Shown: positions 12,961 to 25,699, numbered from the stretch's first letter. The stretch is DNA of 64,000 bases from Siphonodentalium dalli (GCA_032622095.1 CP136064.1:36756426-36820425); one strand, 5' to 3'. The notes: generated from the sequence alone by a model not told the origin. A program made the numbers and translations.

Positions 12961-13300
12961 TATCAGCATAATGGGGAGCGGGGGGGGGGGCATAGTTAAG
13001 GAGGTGGTAATATTGCTTGTTTGGACTATACATATTTGAGTACATATAAGCATGACCGAGGCGAAATGGTATTTGTATTACTTATAAGCCCACGTAGGCG
13101 ACGCCACTTGCGGCGAGCCGTGGGCTTAAGGAGTACTGCGTATACACACTCGACGCTGGGAGGTGGTAATATTGCTTGTTTGGACTATATATATTTGAGT
13201 ACATATAAGCATTACTGGGGCGAAATGTTATTTGTATTACTTATACAAATACTTGGGAGTGAGTTGGGTATGGTGGGGTGGACAGTAGTAGACAATATGT
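12961..13300. repeat. Duplicated 85-bp block around a GC-rich hairpin
   Basis: GAGGTGGTAATATTGCTTGT and the following ~85 bp occur at 13000-13084 and 13160-13245. Between them sits TAAGCCCACG (13085-13094) pairing perfectly with CGTGGGCTTA (13119-13128) around a GC-rich loop that can itself pair (GGCGACGCC / GCGGCGAGC). Confidence 0.6.
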
Positions 13301-14390
13301 AGCAAAATCGGGGTTGAGTTCGATTGGGATACATGTATCACTTTATGCATGCATATTTGGGTTGTGTGGACTGTATATATTTGAGTACATACTGTATATA
13401 CACGACTGGGGTGAATGGGTATGTTAGTGGATATAACATCTCTTAATAATCGGGAGTTAGTCTATAAATAAGCACACATAGTTAAGATGAGATTGAGAGA
13501 CATTAGTAGTGTGGTCTGTCTTGAACGATATCCATAGGTAAACGTCCATCTTGGCCGACTGGATGAGCTCCTATTCTATTGGCGATATTTCTTAGATATG
13601 GATGGGGTGGGGGTGTAACGGAATTAATACTAGTAGATACATAATAATTATATAGATTTGGGTGGGTGTCGCACTGGGTCGACTATGTCGAGATACCTTA
13701 GATGTGGGGTGGGGGTGGGTGGGGGTATGTTTTGTTTGATATATCGGCGAAGTAATTATGAAATTTGGATTCCATTTGGGCTTCCGGGAACGGCGCATTG
13801 TTCGTTATGAAATTGGTATATATATGGGGTGAGTTGATAATGGATCTAACTATTAGCTCATGATACACTAATATAGCGAGGGTTGGGTATGGCGTAAGGA
13901 TTTTTATTAGACAGTTATTGGGGGAAATGCATCAGGGAATATATATGGGTATATACATGTAGATGGTTCATATATAAGTGGAAGCGTATACACAGGGAAG
14001 TCCGGAAGTGGGGATATTATAGGCACATATATATACAATATTATGGCGAGGGTTGGGTTTGATTGGAAGACATGTATCTGCATGTACATGGCTTAATGGT
14101 GTATCTTGGACTTGTATTGGGTGAAGAATGCATCAGGGAGTAAATATATGGGTATACGTCGGGTATGGTTTATATATTAGTGACAGCATACAGAGGGAAG
14201 TCGGGGGTATATACTAATAGGTACACATATACAATATTAAAGCGTTGGTTAGGTTTGATTGGAGGACATTTATCTGTTTAATGCGTAAGAGTGTGTATTG
14301 GACATATATGATAGGGGGTGCACCAGGGGATATATGGGTATACGTGAGGTATGGTTTATATATAAATGGAAGCGTACAGAGGGAGGTGGG
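13301..14390. repeat. Tandem repeat, about three 180-bp units
   Basis: Units at about 13880-14050, 14050-14230 and 14230-14390 share GGGTTGGGTTTGATTGGAxGAC, ATGCATCAGGGA-TATATGGGTATA and GCGTAxACAGAGGGAAGT-like blocks. A separate block (TATCGGCGA...GGATTC...GCATTG...TTGGTATATxTGGGGTG) occurs at about 13738-13850 and again at 14648-14760. Confidence 0.6.
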
Positions 14391-14599
14391 GAGGACAACA
14401 CCGACGGCTGGGCCCAAACATGGTAATAGGCGTGTGGACCGAAAAACCATCGCATATCCCGAACGAAACTAGCAGCCAAACGCCCAACCGGGTCGACCGC
14501 ATGGGCTGCCCCCACTGGCGAGGTCTCACAGCAGTCACTGCGGGGTTGGTGGGATTGGTAACGATGGCCCTGTCAATATGGTATTGTCATTGGCATTAA
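14366..14599 (+). CDS. Unrecognised small GC-rich frame with a C-terminal hydrophobic segment
   Basis: A 77-residue + strand frame that is markedly more GC-rich (about 14390-14580) than its AT-rich, TATATA-filled surroundings. Its last third is hydrophobic (GLTAVTAGLVGLVTMALSIW, residues about 53-72) and could span a membrane before the terminal YCHWH. It begins inside the third 180-bp tandem unit and ends at another repeat. No family is recognised. It could be an exon, a processed gene fragment or chance; other frames are open here too. Confidence 0.2.
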   Translation: MEAYRGRWGGQHRRLGPNMVIGVWTEKPSHIPNETSSQTPNRVDRMGCPHWRGLTAVTAGLVGLVTMALSIWYCHWH

Positions 14600-15004
14600 T
14601 ATATACGGGGTATTCTGGACCCACCCGTTTCTAAAGTTTGTGTATAATATCGGCGATATAACTATATGCAATTCGGATTCAGTTTGAGTATCCTGGAATG
14701 ACGCATTGTAAGTGATGCAATTGGTATATGGTGGTGGGAGGTTTGGTAGTGGATCTCATTACGCGCGCCGCGTGTATACTGTCCTAGATATTCTATATAG
14801 CTATGGTTCGCTGGGCGTTTTATATATAGATAATGGGGTTTTCCGGTTATTTTGGGACGCATTAAGAGTTGTAGTGCGACCCCGATCCGGTAAAAGGTGT
14901 AGTTGGAATTTCAATTTCGTTTATTGTCGTTGATTTTGGTTTGTGATAAGCTATGCCAATTACAAATAGAAGAAATGAAAAATATAATTTGTAAAATGCG
15001 TATG

Positions 15005-15400
15005 TCAATTGATACGTGTTTTAAACAGTGTAGTCTGAGACAGCCGATTCAGCCACTGGTTCGTTAATTTGGTGCTGATCGGTGTGACAGTTTGCAGTAG
15101 GTCCATATTTGCGAAGTCCCCGAATTCGCGGAGGTCCCCTAAATGTTCGAAATATGTTGATTTTAATGAGGGAACGGTGCGTATATCTCAATTAATACGT
15201 ATTTTAAAGAGGTTAGTCGGATACAGCCGAGTCAGCCACGGTTCGTTAATTGGTGCTGATCGGTGTGACATTTGCAGTATGTCCCTATTTGCGGAGGTTC
15301 CCGCATTCGCGGATGTCCCCTAAAATGGTCGAAATATGTTGATTTTAATGAGGGAACGGGTGCCTACATGTCAATTGATGCGCATTTTAAACAAATAACG
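15005..15400. repeat. Tandem duplication, 183-bp unit, about 2.1 copies
   Basis: Units start at TCAATTGATACGTGTTTTAA (15005), TCAATTAATACGTATTTTAA (15188) and TCAATTGATGCGCATTTTAA (15371, partial). They share CAGCC..CAGCCAC..GGTTCGTTAAT and GCGGAGGTCCCCTAAA blocks. Confidence 0.8.
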
Positions 15401-15436
15401 ACACGATCATAAAACTGGTTTGTTCTATCAATCATG

Positions 15437-15470
<34 letters not shown>

Positions 15471-15491
15471 CATCATCATCATCATCATCAT
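15437..15491. repeat. Palindromic trinucleotide microsatellite (GAT)n(ATC)n
   Basis: A run of GAT/TGA repeats switches at about 15470 into its own reverse complement (CAT/ATC), making a hairpin of about 27 bp per arm. Confidence 0.9.
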
Positions 15492-15615
15492 AATACGGAA
15501 CAAGTCTTGAGACTTTTCGTCCAATAACATTATTTGCAATTTTTGTTTACAAATATATATGTATCGTCATTCGATATTTACGTGTGAGTCACTTGCACAT
15601 ATTACTAACAAATTC

Positions 15616-16590
15616 TTGTCGTCGAACTCGTATTTAATATACTAGAAGAATGAATCAATGTATATTTTGAATTGATCGATTGTTGGAGCCTCAACAACGA
15701 AATATGGCAGAGAGTTCCAGCTATTTACTCTGTATGAAGAAATATTTTCCTATGGCCTTAGTCATCTATAGCTTTTTATTATGTCCTCTTGTTCTTCCTA
15801 ATGAATGTCTTTCTAATAGGTCACAGGCATTGATATTGTAATGACCATTCAACAGTTTATATACCTCGACTAGATCTGTTCTAAATCTTCAATATTTTAA
15901 AGACATCAGATTGTGTCTTACCATTCGGTCTCGGTAGCATAGAGTTTTGATTGGACGAACTAGTTTCGTTGCTTTTCTTTGTATTTCTCTAAAAGAATGC
16001 TTTTATATTTGTGATGTGGGCTCCATGCAGAGTTACAGTATTCGACGATAGGTCAGACCATGCTTATGTAGAGCGATTAGAAAGTGTCGATGTCCAAGTT
16101 CGTGAAAGGTCTATTGACTATGCCGATGATTTGAGAAGCTTTATTGTTTTAGGATATTGTAGTTAGGCTTATCTGGCCGTGTCAAATTGAGTTATAGTGA
16201 TGGGATATCTCGCAGGACAATACATTTCGGGTTTTCATGGGGTGTGTATTCGCTGGATGTCATAGTTGCAGTATGTAACTATTATGACCGCGTCAATTGC
16301 GGTCGGTGCTTAGGTATGAACAATGGCTGGGCCATGCACTCTTGAATATTTTATGGCGGAAACACAATGCCTCCGATTTTTGATCCGCATTTAGAAGCTT
16401 TCTGGTGTGGTGAATGAGAAACATGCAGTAATAAGCCGTAGTTTTTTGTAATAATTTGAAGGATTAGTTGTTTTAACGGAATTCTGAGCCGGTGCATTCA
16501 TGTAACCAATATATTTTATATTATAATTTATATTTATGGCTAATAATATAATTTTGAGGGCGTTACCATTTCTGGCTGTGGTTTTCTTGT
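15616..16590 (-). pseudogene. CR1/Jockey-like LINE, RT C-terminal remnant, copy B
   Basis: Colinear with 4247-5237 along its length, in the same orientation. Minus-strand pieces include a PIVEYCNSAWSPHHKY-like segment, the VREIQRKATKLVR region and a DLVEVYKLLNGHYN-like motif, with indels and stops. Copies A and B have both diverged, so neither can act. Confidence 0.7.
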
Positions 16591-17316
16591 AATATACTAA
16601 TGTACAAATTAATGTTTCGCCTGGGCGCTGCCATAGCGCTGGGGGTTCTATTTATAGAATGCTAATTATTGGGACACATTAAAAGTTGTAGTGCGACCCC
16701 GAGTCGAGCTGTAGTGCGACCCTGAGGCCGAGCCTGGTATAAGGTGTAGTTGAGCATTTCAATTTCGTTTATTGTCGTTTACATTATGTCAATAATGTTG
16801 ATTGTTTGTTTGTAATAAGCTATGCCAATTTTATAAATAACATAAATGAAAAAGATTCTATAATTACAATCATGGGTATATGATATATGATCTTGAGCGC
16901 GTTACCATTTCTGACTATCGGTTTCTTGTTGGTATATGGGGTGTGAGGTTTGATAGTGGATCTCATAGTTCGCACAATTGTGAGTGCCTTACCGCCCATC
17001 TGTATAAATGGTGTTAGGCATATCAGGTTTCGATTTATGCTTGGTTTGACCCGGAAATGAGGTATCAGTTTCCGATAGCATGCCATTGGGTACGTACTGG
17101 TTGCGAGCACGAGTTTTACAAGCCAAATTGTAGCCTAATAATTATGCGAACTCCGTAATAAACTTGGGAGCAATAATTGGCCACTGGCGTTTGGACACCA
17201 CTTATTGACAAATATTTTGATGAACGTTTTCACAAATAGTGTGCATTTTGAGTGTTAATCATTAGTTACACACATATTATTTACGGGAATTTATTCAAAA
17301 TTATATTATATTTACA
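16591..17316. repeat. Repeat pieces shared with 14.65-14.99 kb; no gene
   Basis: About 16675-16860 (AAGTTGTAGTGCGACCCCGA ... ATTTCGTTTATTGTCGTT ... ATAAGCTATGCCAATT) repeats 14860-14990, with a local duplication of GTAGTGCGACCC. A TATGGGGTGTGAGGTTTGAT block near 16930 repeats 14730-14755. The remainder is AT-rich without coding signal. Confidence 0.6.
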
Positions 17317-17318
17317 TA

Positions 17319-18044
17319 CCTTACTCGTATTTGAATTCGCGCAGTACTATTATTCGCGCAGTACTATGTTTGCGCGAATTTAAAACTGAGAGAAAAATAG
17401 TACGACTCTTTGAGTTTATAGCGAACCACAGGGAAAAGCAGATGGATATGTTGATGAGTAACATACATACAGTAGGCTTGACTGGATATAGATAACTAGA
17501 CCTGCTTTTATAGGGTCATATATTACATGCGGGCCACATACATACAAACATTACTCATAATTATGTAAAGCAACAAATTATGGTAACATTGTCAGTGTTG
17601 AAATACTTGTAAGAAATATGCATATTCCAGGTAAGGCAGAATGTGCCCGATAGTACTCCCCTGTTATCAACAATGCATGGAGTGACATCATGACCAACAT
17701 AATGAATTATTTATGCCAACATAACCCACAGTATTATGTGGTTGTGGTTTCACTTCTCGCTAGTTGATTCCGATAATGTATATAACTAATTCAATAGAAT
17801 ATCACCCAGACACATATCCTCACAACGCATTAATGATGCAGCCATGTGTTTACATGTACGGTGTAAATCCGTCGTTATGTATATTCAGGAACGATTAAGA
17901 ACTGAAATTCTCATCAGATCCAAAACTTTTTGGAAAATATTATTGTCAGTTTTGAATTCGCGCACCTATGTGCGCGAATTCAATGTGCGAGAATTCAAAA
18001 CTGAGGCGAAATATAGTGCTGCGCGAATTTAAATACGAGTTAGG
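17319..18044. mobile_element. TA-flanked MITE dense in GAATTCGCGCA
   Basis: Left end CCTTACTCGTATTTGAATTC and right end (inward) CCTAACTCGTATTTAAATTC match apart from two bases and continue into GCGCAG(T/C)ACTAT. TA lies outside each end (17317-17318, 18045-18046). About eight TTCGCGCA/TGCGCGAA words in both orientations are packed into the outer 100 bp at each side. The interior is AT-rich and non-coding. Confidence 0.75.
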
Positions 18045-18046
18045 TA

Positions 18047-19480
18047 CGCGGTTCCCTTATTCTGAAAACAACAGACATCATTACGATATCATCATATCAC
18101 GTTGTTGATGATAAAGTCAAATTTGATACGTTTTAGTGTGCAGCCTTTGTAACACAGCGTGCACTGTCTATGCAGCAAGTGGGCCACCATTATGAATGCT
18201 TTCGGAGAATGCAGTCCATTCGTAGTAGCATTGATATAAAAAGAGTGACATATACCATGAATTGTTAATTTTACACTGACAATAACTGGGAGAAATAGTT
18301 TTTGTTGTTATTTCGGCATTTTATTTTAGTCAACAACAATTTTGTTTTCATTTTATTGTGCCAAATAGCACTATGATCCAGCTGATTTGGTCTAAATATA
18401 CTGTGGTACAATTTGTCGTCATCCCAAACGCGAGAGCGAATATTTGGCTAAATCCGTGTTTTTGCGTAATTTAGGGCGTAGGGATACGTTTGATAAAATA
18501 AATACAATATCTCATATCTATAGCTTTACAATGTTTATATCTACTCAAAAAGTACTCATCGCTGATGTTTTTGGTATAACTTCAATACAACAGGACCTAT
18601 ATTGATTACATAACAACCGGGCTCATTGCGACATTGCGACAATTTGAACACAATTTTTTTCCGAAAACTTACAGTCGTATATACGTCGGGAAACTATATA
18701 TTATATAGTACAGTACATGGTCGCTGGACAATAATTGGGTAAAATTATATTTGTTTAATGGGGAGGGGGTAGGAGTTATCCTCCGAATTTTCGCCATGTT
18801 TGGACGCTTTGCCAGCCTGGCAACAATTATTTTCTAATGCGGGAGATGATGACCTTTAATTTGATATAAAGAAACCTTTGTTCGGACAAAGTGGAGCGAA
18901 ATCGAAAACTAAAGCCATTGTGAAATTTGACCAACGGACTATCATGGCTATTTTCGCCATCTCGCGCCGATGTTTTGGTTCTTGGCGGCCAATTTTAGGT
19001 TCTTGTCGACCTGTGAAACCAAATATCGTTCCTATTGATTACAATTTACATGTTGGTTAGAAATCGGTTCTTACAAAGTTGGGATGTGACAGATGAGATG
19101 AGATCAGTGTCAGATGACGACCATATATCTGTAGGAATATCTATCTGTCCGGCTTAACCAAATCGATAGTTGCCAGTGAATAAACATAAACTGGTGTGAC
19201 ATATCGTGAGTTTTACGTGACGATATTACGTGTATAGGTTACTGGCGCTGAAGGAGACATTCTCACATAAATAAGTGTTTAAGAGTATGCACATGTTTGG
19301 ACACTGTGCTGAAGGATAGGCTCTACGCGGTATATAATCACGTGATCGGTGTACGGGTATAGGATACTCCCGGCTCATCTGCCAGCATATATTTGGACAG
19401 CAGGTTTGTCTTTTTCTTTATACTCCTACTTCGCTCTTAAAGGCACGGGCGGCGTTCGTTGCAGAAATATTCATATTTAG
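18047..19480. other. No gene seen
   Basis: AT-rich sequence. The short frame at 18878-19060 overlaps an internal echo (GGTTCTTGGCGGCCAATTTT / GGTTCTTGTCGACC) and matches no family known to me. Confidence 0.45.
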
Positions 19481-19655
19481 TGTGTACTTTATTTATACAA
19501 ATTTGTGTACATAGTACACATTAGTGTGTACTTTATTTATACACATCTGTGTAACAACCTACACAATTTTGTAGTATATAGTATCCAGTATTGTGCATAT
19601 TTGGTACACACACTGTGTACCAACTAATCTATACACTTTATGTGTAATAAATTTA
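19481..19655. repeat. TGTGTAC / GTACACA motif cluster
   Basis: About ten TGTGTA or TACACA words in 170 bp, including two copies of TAGTGTGTACTTTATTTATA. Resembles the interior of the element at 6573-7355; it may be a degraded relative, but no TIRs were located. Confidence 0.55.
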
Positions 19656-19940
19656 CATGCATTCTTTTTGCTAATATTGGACATTTTTTGGTGATGTAGC
19701 AACTGTAATGTCGAATCAGAATCACATGGTTGAGGCCACTGAATTTAAGCCATCACAGTAAGAATGTTTGATATTGAAAGCGATAATTATTAGCCAAAAC
19801 AAATCATGAAAAACATGCTATCATATATTAGATATGCTGAATGGACCTCATATTACATTGGCATTTACATGTACTGATATAATAAATTTGCAATGACAAT
19901 GAAATGGGCAAGAAAAGTTTAACTCACTATTTTTTAAATT

Positions 19941-20367
19941 AATAATTGCTTTAAGCCAGCATTGAAGCCACTTCTTCGATTGACAGGGCACGGGGATCTT
20001 TGGATTGACTCCAAGCCACCTCTCCCGTGTCAATGCCATGAAGATCTTTCAAAAACTGAGAATGAAAGTATCATATTGATAAATTTTGTTGAGAAAACAC
20101 AGCAATGTCAGAAAAATGTTACCCAGAATAAAATCCCGAGGAATGTGCTATTAGATATACATCCAGCATGCTTAATTGATCGAACATCACCCATAGTTGG
20201 CATTGTCATTTGCCTGTAAAATAAATTGGCAATTAAACAATTATATTGAACCGGAAAAGTTAGATGCACTCAAGTTTATATTTTAATTGCTTGCATCCAG
20301 GATAAGGCATCGAAGTCACATCTTCAATTGACAGGGTATGAGGATCTTTGGAATGACTCCAAGTATC
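19941..20367. repeat. Two copies of an 85-bp block 343 bp apart
   Basis: ATTGACAGGGxAxGxGGATC, followed by TTTGGAxTGACTCCAAG, occurs at about 19978 and 20321 with flanking similarity. No coding signal in between. Confidence 0.6.
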
Positions 20368-20607
20368 CATAAATACTGTTTGTCATCCACCTTGAATGGG
20401 AAAATACAACTCATGGCATTTTGGAGCTACATATAGTAACATATCATTACTGTATGGTAGACCTCTACTTCCTGATATAGCACATTTTATATCTGATTAT
20501 GTAGTCATCCTGAAAAAATAAATATATGAAGTCAGAATTTTAAATTATTTTTTATGTATGTCATGGTTTGAACTGAAAAAATATATATATTATAGCATGG
20601 ATCTTAA

Positions 20608-21006
20608 AGGTACTCAATCCGATTAAGCACCCCTAAATTACTATTTCTTCGGCTTCAGGGGTAAAAAATAATTAATTTGGGTCGAGGAACCCATCCATCA
20701 AAGCTCAGAATTATCAGATATTGATTAGATTTTTAAATATGTAATTTTCTCGAGATGTGTACTAATAATTGCAACAGAAACATTTATTCAAACGGACGAA
20801 GATGGATAACTCTAAAATGAAGCACTGAGAACTTCCTTTTGACGACATGTTCTGGGCCAGAAACAAGAGATAACAAAACTTCAAAAATTGATATCTGATC
20901 ACTCTGAGGGTTGATGGGTAGGTTACTCGACTCGAAACAATAATTTGTTTTATCTCAGAAGCCAAAGAAATAGTAATTTATGAGGGTCTAATCGGATTGA
21001 GTACCT
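20608..21006. mobile_element. TTAA-flanked foldback MITE
   Basis: TIRs AGGTACTCAATCCGATTA at both ends continue, with some mismatch, for about 150 bp (AATTACTATTTCTT(C/T)GGCTTC; TCGAG(G/T)AACC.ACCCATCAA). TTAA lies outside both ends (20604-20607, 21007-21010), consistent with piggyBac-type target duplication, although TTAA could also be the TIR tip. A minus-strand frame inside (20762-20965) is not recognisable. Related sequence without the hairpin occurs at 22683-23000 and 42120-42480. Confidence 0.7.
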
Positions 21007-21284
21007 TTAACATTTAACCAACCATTTTCAGACACAACCCCCACTTGTTGATGAAAATCCACAAATCAGGTTCCAGCTATCTAGGTCACTTGTACCAATG
21101 TTAATCATATTTCCCAAACATGAAATGACACACTCTATGATTTCCAGGCTTCAATTTAAAGATGAATTATCTGTTCCCACAACAAGTATATAGTTTCCTC
21201 GGTATAAAATAAGAGAAATGAATCAAAAACACCTACCTGGGAACACTACTGTCAATTAATATTGATTTCCTTATATAATGTGAC

Positions 21285-22575
21285 CACTGGGGGGAAACTG
21301 TTTCACAAGAATCGATTCTATCGCCTATCGGGTTCCGTCTCTATCGAATTAAGTCCCGTCTCTTTCGCGACTTGAAACAAATGTTTTCAAAGTGTTGACC
21401 TCCATTTATACAATAAATGTTAAAACAGAACGTATTTTACAAAAACTATCGCTAGATTGTGTCTTTGTGTGTAATTATTGGTGATAATAATGCGAAGTCG
21501 GCTATTTTTTTTGCACACTTAGAAGCGTAATGTGTTTGTGTGAATTTCCTTTGTAAATTAAGCAGCATTTTTATGCTCCTTTTATCGGCCTTTTTACCTT
21601 TTAATTAGACTGAAATATGTCTTCTTGTATGATCGAACATCAGGACACGATTACAGCACAGCTCTCGATGGCTCCTCACAGTAAAAGACCCTCAAATTAA
21701 TCCATCAAAAGAAGCAACGCAATGTTCCGATTCTAATGTGATTTTTATGTTCACGATCGGTTCTTTCGCCCCCCTATTTAATGCAATATTATATTCGACC
21801 AGATAGTTCATTTGTGTTTCTAGTTGCCATATTACCATATATGGTTCAAACTATAGTCACAGCAACACCAATATGAGGTTTTCAGTAGTCCCAAAGCATC
21901 ATAGGTTGGATATTAAAGATTATCGGTCGATCATCTTTAATATCTGACCTATGATCGTTTGGGACCACTAAAACTCATCTATTGATTTACTATGGCTACA
22001 TTTTAAACCATATATGACCATGTATTGTCATTGGGCAACTATAGATGTACAATCAAATAATCTGATCGAATATGAATGTACTGTAAACAGGAACGAAAGA
22101 ACCGATCGTGAACATAAACATCACAATAGAATCGGAACCTTTTGTTGCTTTTTGAGGCACTAATTTGAAGGACTTGTACGGCGAGGAACCGTCGGGAGGT
22201 AGTGTGTTATAATTATCTAATGTTCAACCATAAAATTTGACAAGTTTCAGTCCAATTTAAAGTTGACAAGGCCGATAATCTGAGCATCAAAGTGCTGCTT
22301 AATTTGCATGGGAAATGCACACAAATGCACTAAGTCTCTAACTGCGCACAACATGCAGCCGATTTTGCATTACTGTCACCAATAAACACGTATAAAGACA
22401 TAATCTGTCGATTGTTATTGGAGAATACATTCTGTTTTGACATTCAGTCTATAAACAACGGTCAAAACTTTGAAAATATGTTTTATAAATCGCGAAAGAG
22501 TCGGAACTTAATTCGATAGAGACGGAACCGGAAGGGCGATAGAATCGATTCTGGTGAAACAGTTTCCCCCCAGTG
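21285..22575. mobile_element. 1.29-kb near-complete foldback element
   Basis: Begins CACTGGGGGGAAACTGTTTC and ends with its reverse complement; GTGAC flanks both sides (21280-21284, 22576-22580). The inverted pairing does not stop at the ends: ATCGATTCTATCGCC, AATTCGATAGAGACGGAAC, TTCACGATCGGTTCTTTCG and TGGGACTACT-like blocks recur in mirror order down to a centre at about 21930 (GATTATCGGTCGATCATC). Arms are therefore about 640 bp each with almost no spacer. No coding frame. Superfamily unknown; a 5-bp GTGAC or 3-bp TGA duplication fits. Confidence 0.8.
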
Positions 22576-22682
22576 GTGACTATCAAGTTGCCCCGTAGGA
22601 CATATATTTGTCACTATTGTTAGAAATAGTTATTGCTCAGAACAAACACGAGCTGTAAACTGTTTAAATATAATCAATATTA

Positions 22683-23000
22683 AGTATGCATCATCCGATT
22701 AGATGCCCCTCAATAAAGCTCAATTACTATATATTTGGAGTTATTTCATATTCATTTTTTAAATCTATTATTTTTCACCATCGAGACTTAATAGTGGCCT
22801 GGGGAAAAGTCAACGGGCCAATGGTCTTGGACCAAATTGCGGATGAAGATGATAACTCTAATATCAAGTAGCTTTGTGTTGATAATGAGGCAAAATTTCC
22901 ATTGAACAACATGTTGATAAATAACACATTTTGAGCAATTTTATACTATAATTGACATTATTTTTGAGCAATTAATCGATTCTGATAACTGAAGCAGCAT
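22683..23000. repeat. Relative of the TTAA MITE parent element
   Basis: The left part resembles the MITE end (ATCCGATTAGATGCCCCTC...AATTACTAT). The rest (ACCAAATTGCGGATGAAGAT, GATAACTCTAATATCAAGTA, TCGATTCTGATAACTGAAGC) is colinear with 42230-42480. Confidence 0.65.
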
Positions 23001-25699
23001 TTCAAAATATGTTGTTGTTGGAACCTGAATATATGGGGTCCATTGAATCAAATTGAGAACTTGCACGCTAAATTATACATGAAATGCTTTATATAATTAT
23101 TATACAATTAAGTCAAATAAATAATCACTCCAAAGATTAAAAAACATGTAAGTATAGTTAGTATACAGACTGTCAATGCGGTGAACGTTATTGCACCAAT
23201 TTGTTGGGGCTCAAGTTCCGTGAAATATTACATGAGTGACCAGTGTCAAGTTGCATCTTGCAGCATAACACTTTAACATAACAGATAAGTGCACAATTGT
23301 TTGCATACCCCAAGTGCATGTGTGGTTTGGTTTTGTATTTACTACACACCAATATTCAATCAAATAATAATATTTGTCCACTATCTAGGCAAGTTAGTTA
23401 TATATTGAACATGGCAAGAAATTAAATTAATTCTCTGGTACTGGATAGGCTGTCATGCATGATGTCAAATATGTTGCGAGTCTCAATGACATCAGGATTG
23501 CACTATCGTGGACGTCGCCAAAAAAGATGACATACGGGTACATTTAGTATGTCAACAATCAGCTAATATTAAAAAAAACATATCAACTGAACATCCATGA
23601 GTATATGATTCATAATCGATTCAACATCAGCAGAGAATATATCTATCTAATATCTCGGTTGAGATTTGCAGTGCAAAAATAAGTGTTCCGTAAGAAGCAT
23701 GCATCCATGACATGGCCATAGAGATGTAACTACCCCCTCATTATGAGATCAGTCTGGATGTTTTACTTTGAACAGCATCCTGTTCAACCTCCGTCTGAGA
23801 GATTAATGGATTACATTACTGTGATCAACGACAATAACTCGTGAATATCAACATTCAGTATTACTATGAGCCCCTTAAATTGATATTAAGCTGACGTCAT
23901 TTGTCATTTCATAGTTCATTCTGTGTATTAACAAGTATTAATAATAGGAATGAAATCCCATACTGAATCAGACATGTCACATATTCACATCTATTTCGAG
24001 AAACATTGATGTCCGACATGAAGTCAGGTAATATATTACATTTTGGTGGCTGAACACTGGTTCCGAGAATGCGCACATATATGGGTAGACATGATGGATA
24101 TCCTCATTTAGTCTATACTTACCCAAGTTACTGTCCACTTATTTATTACTTTATCTAATTTCCCGACATAGAACATAGCCATTTTTGGCGAGCTGATGCA
24201 AAATTAACAACAATTTACTACAAAACTTATAAACTTCTGAATTATATATGGGGAATGGTTGTATGCGATAGATCATTTTTCCAGACTCACAACACTGCAT
24301 TTCGTCGCTATTAAATCGCTACCAGTCACCAAACTCAGATATATTATATTTGATCGTGAAGTGTGTGCAGTATTCGATTCGTTATCTGATTTCATTATAT
24401 TTGAATATTGGCAGGACGCTAATTAATCCACCAAATTCAAATTCAAATCCTAAAAGTGTCACACATACGATATGGATATAATAATCTTTTTTATATATGG
24501 GTGACCTGTTTTTCTGTTCTGAAGAATCGTATCATGCTTTTAATAGATGTATTGTAGCAGGGATGTATCAAATGTATAGCATGACGACATATAGACTGTA
24601 CATGTAGGTTGCAATACATGTGAGTCAGATCATGTAGCCCCAGTGCCCCTCAAATTAAAAGATTAGATGGAATGGAAAGTAACTTCGTTATATTTATACT
24701 CACAGACACAGACTGCCAATCTCTGCCATTGCCACAAATTTCAGAATTATTGGCAAAGTTGTTTTGCAGCAATTACAGATGATCACACCACTCATTCTAT
24801 GGCAAAGCTGAGATTATAAGTAACAATCTTCCTTCTATTTCTGTGTCAGATCAACAATGGTCTGTGGAACATAAAATTAGTAAACACTTATTTAATATAA
24901 TGTTGTTTTCATTAGTAATAGCTATTACCCAGACAATTTAGTTACTTAAAATAGTATACATACACCTGAAATCTGAAAATTGTTAAATTTGCCACAGCAA
25001 TAATTCCCAGGGCTATAAAATCACATATGTAATTGACCAACATCCATCAGGGACGTGGCTGGAGGGTCTCCATTGGGGAGGCTTCCACCTTGAACTTGAA
25101 ATGTATAAATCCACCCCACATCCACCTCCTAAAATATCCAACACATGTTGTATTATATCAAGAATGAATTCACCAAATCCTGTCAATTTTTTTTCAAGTC
25201 GGTTAAAATTGTGAATTGGAATAGAAGTGCTAGTAAGAATGTCTGCTGAACAGTCTCTTTAACGACAATAACTTATGATGATCTTATCTTTGCCATTTTT
25301 TGTCGCAAGCAACCATAGCGACTCAAGCCAAATGTTGAGTTATGTTCTGCATAAAACGGGAAAAAGAAGATAAAATATAAAGAGTATTCCCTGTATATCA
25401 GCCTTGGGAGCAAGTAAAGTGCACTCCTTACAATGCTTCATCCAGACTTAACAAAGGAAGTTATTCAGTACAGAAACAGTGTATCCACCATACAAGAGTT
25501 GTTCGGACCAAGAGTTGTTCGGATGTAGGCCTCAGCCCTGTAGTTATGCACCCATATGACCAATTCAGGTCCGCTAGGGTTTAAATTTAAGGTCCCTAGA
25601 ACCTTGAAATGGTTTTGGCCAGTTGTATGTAAATTTTGAAATTCCATGAGTAAATACAACATATTTCCTTGCAACAAACAATGGTGGTTGATGTCTGTC
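23001..25699. other. No gene seen
   Basis: Long AT-rich stretch without tandem structure, TIR pairs or a plausible coding frame that I could find. The minus-strand frame 25465-25701 (78 aa) is unrecognised. Confidence 0.4.
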
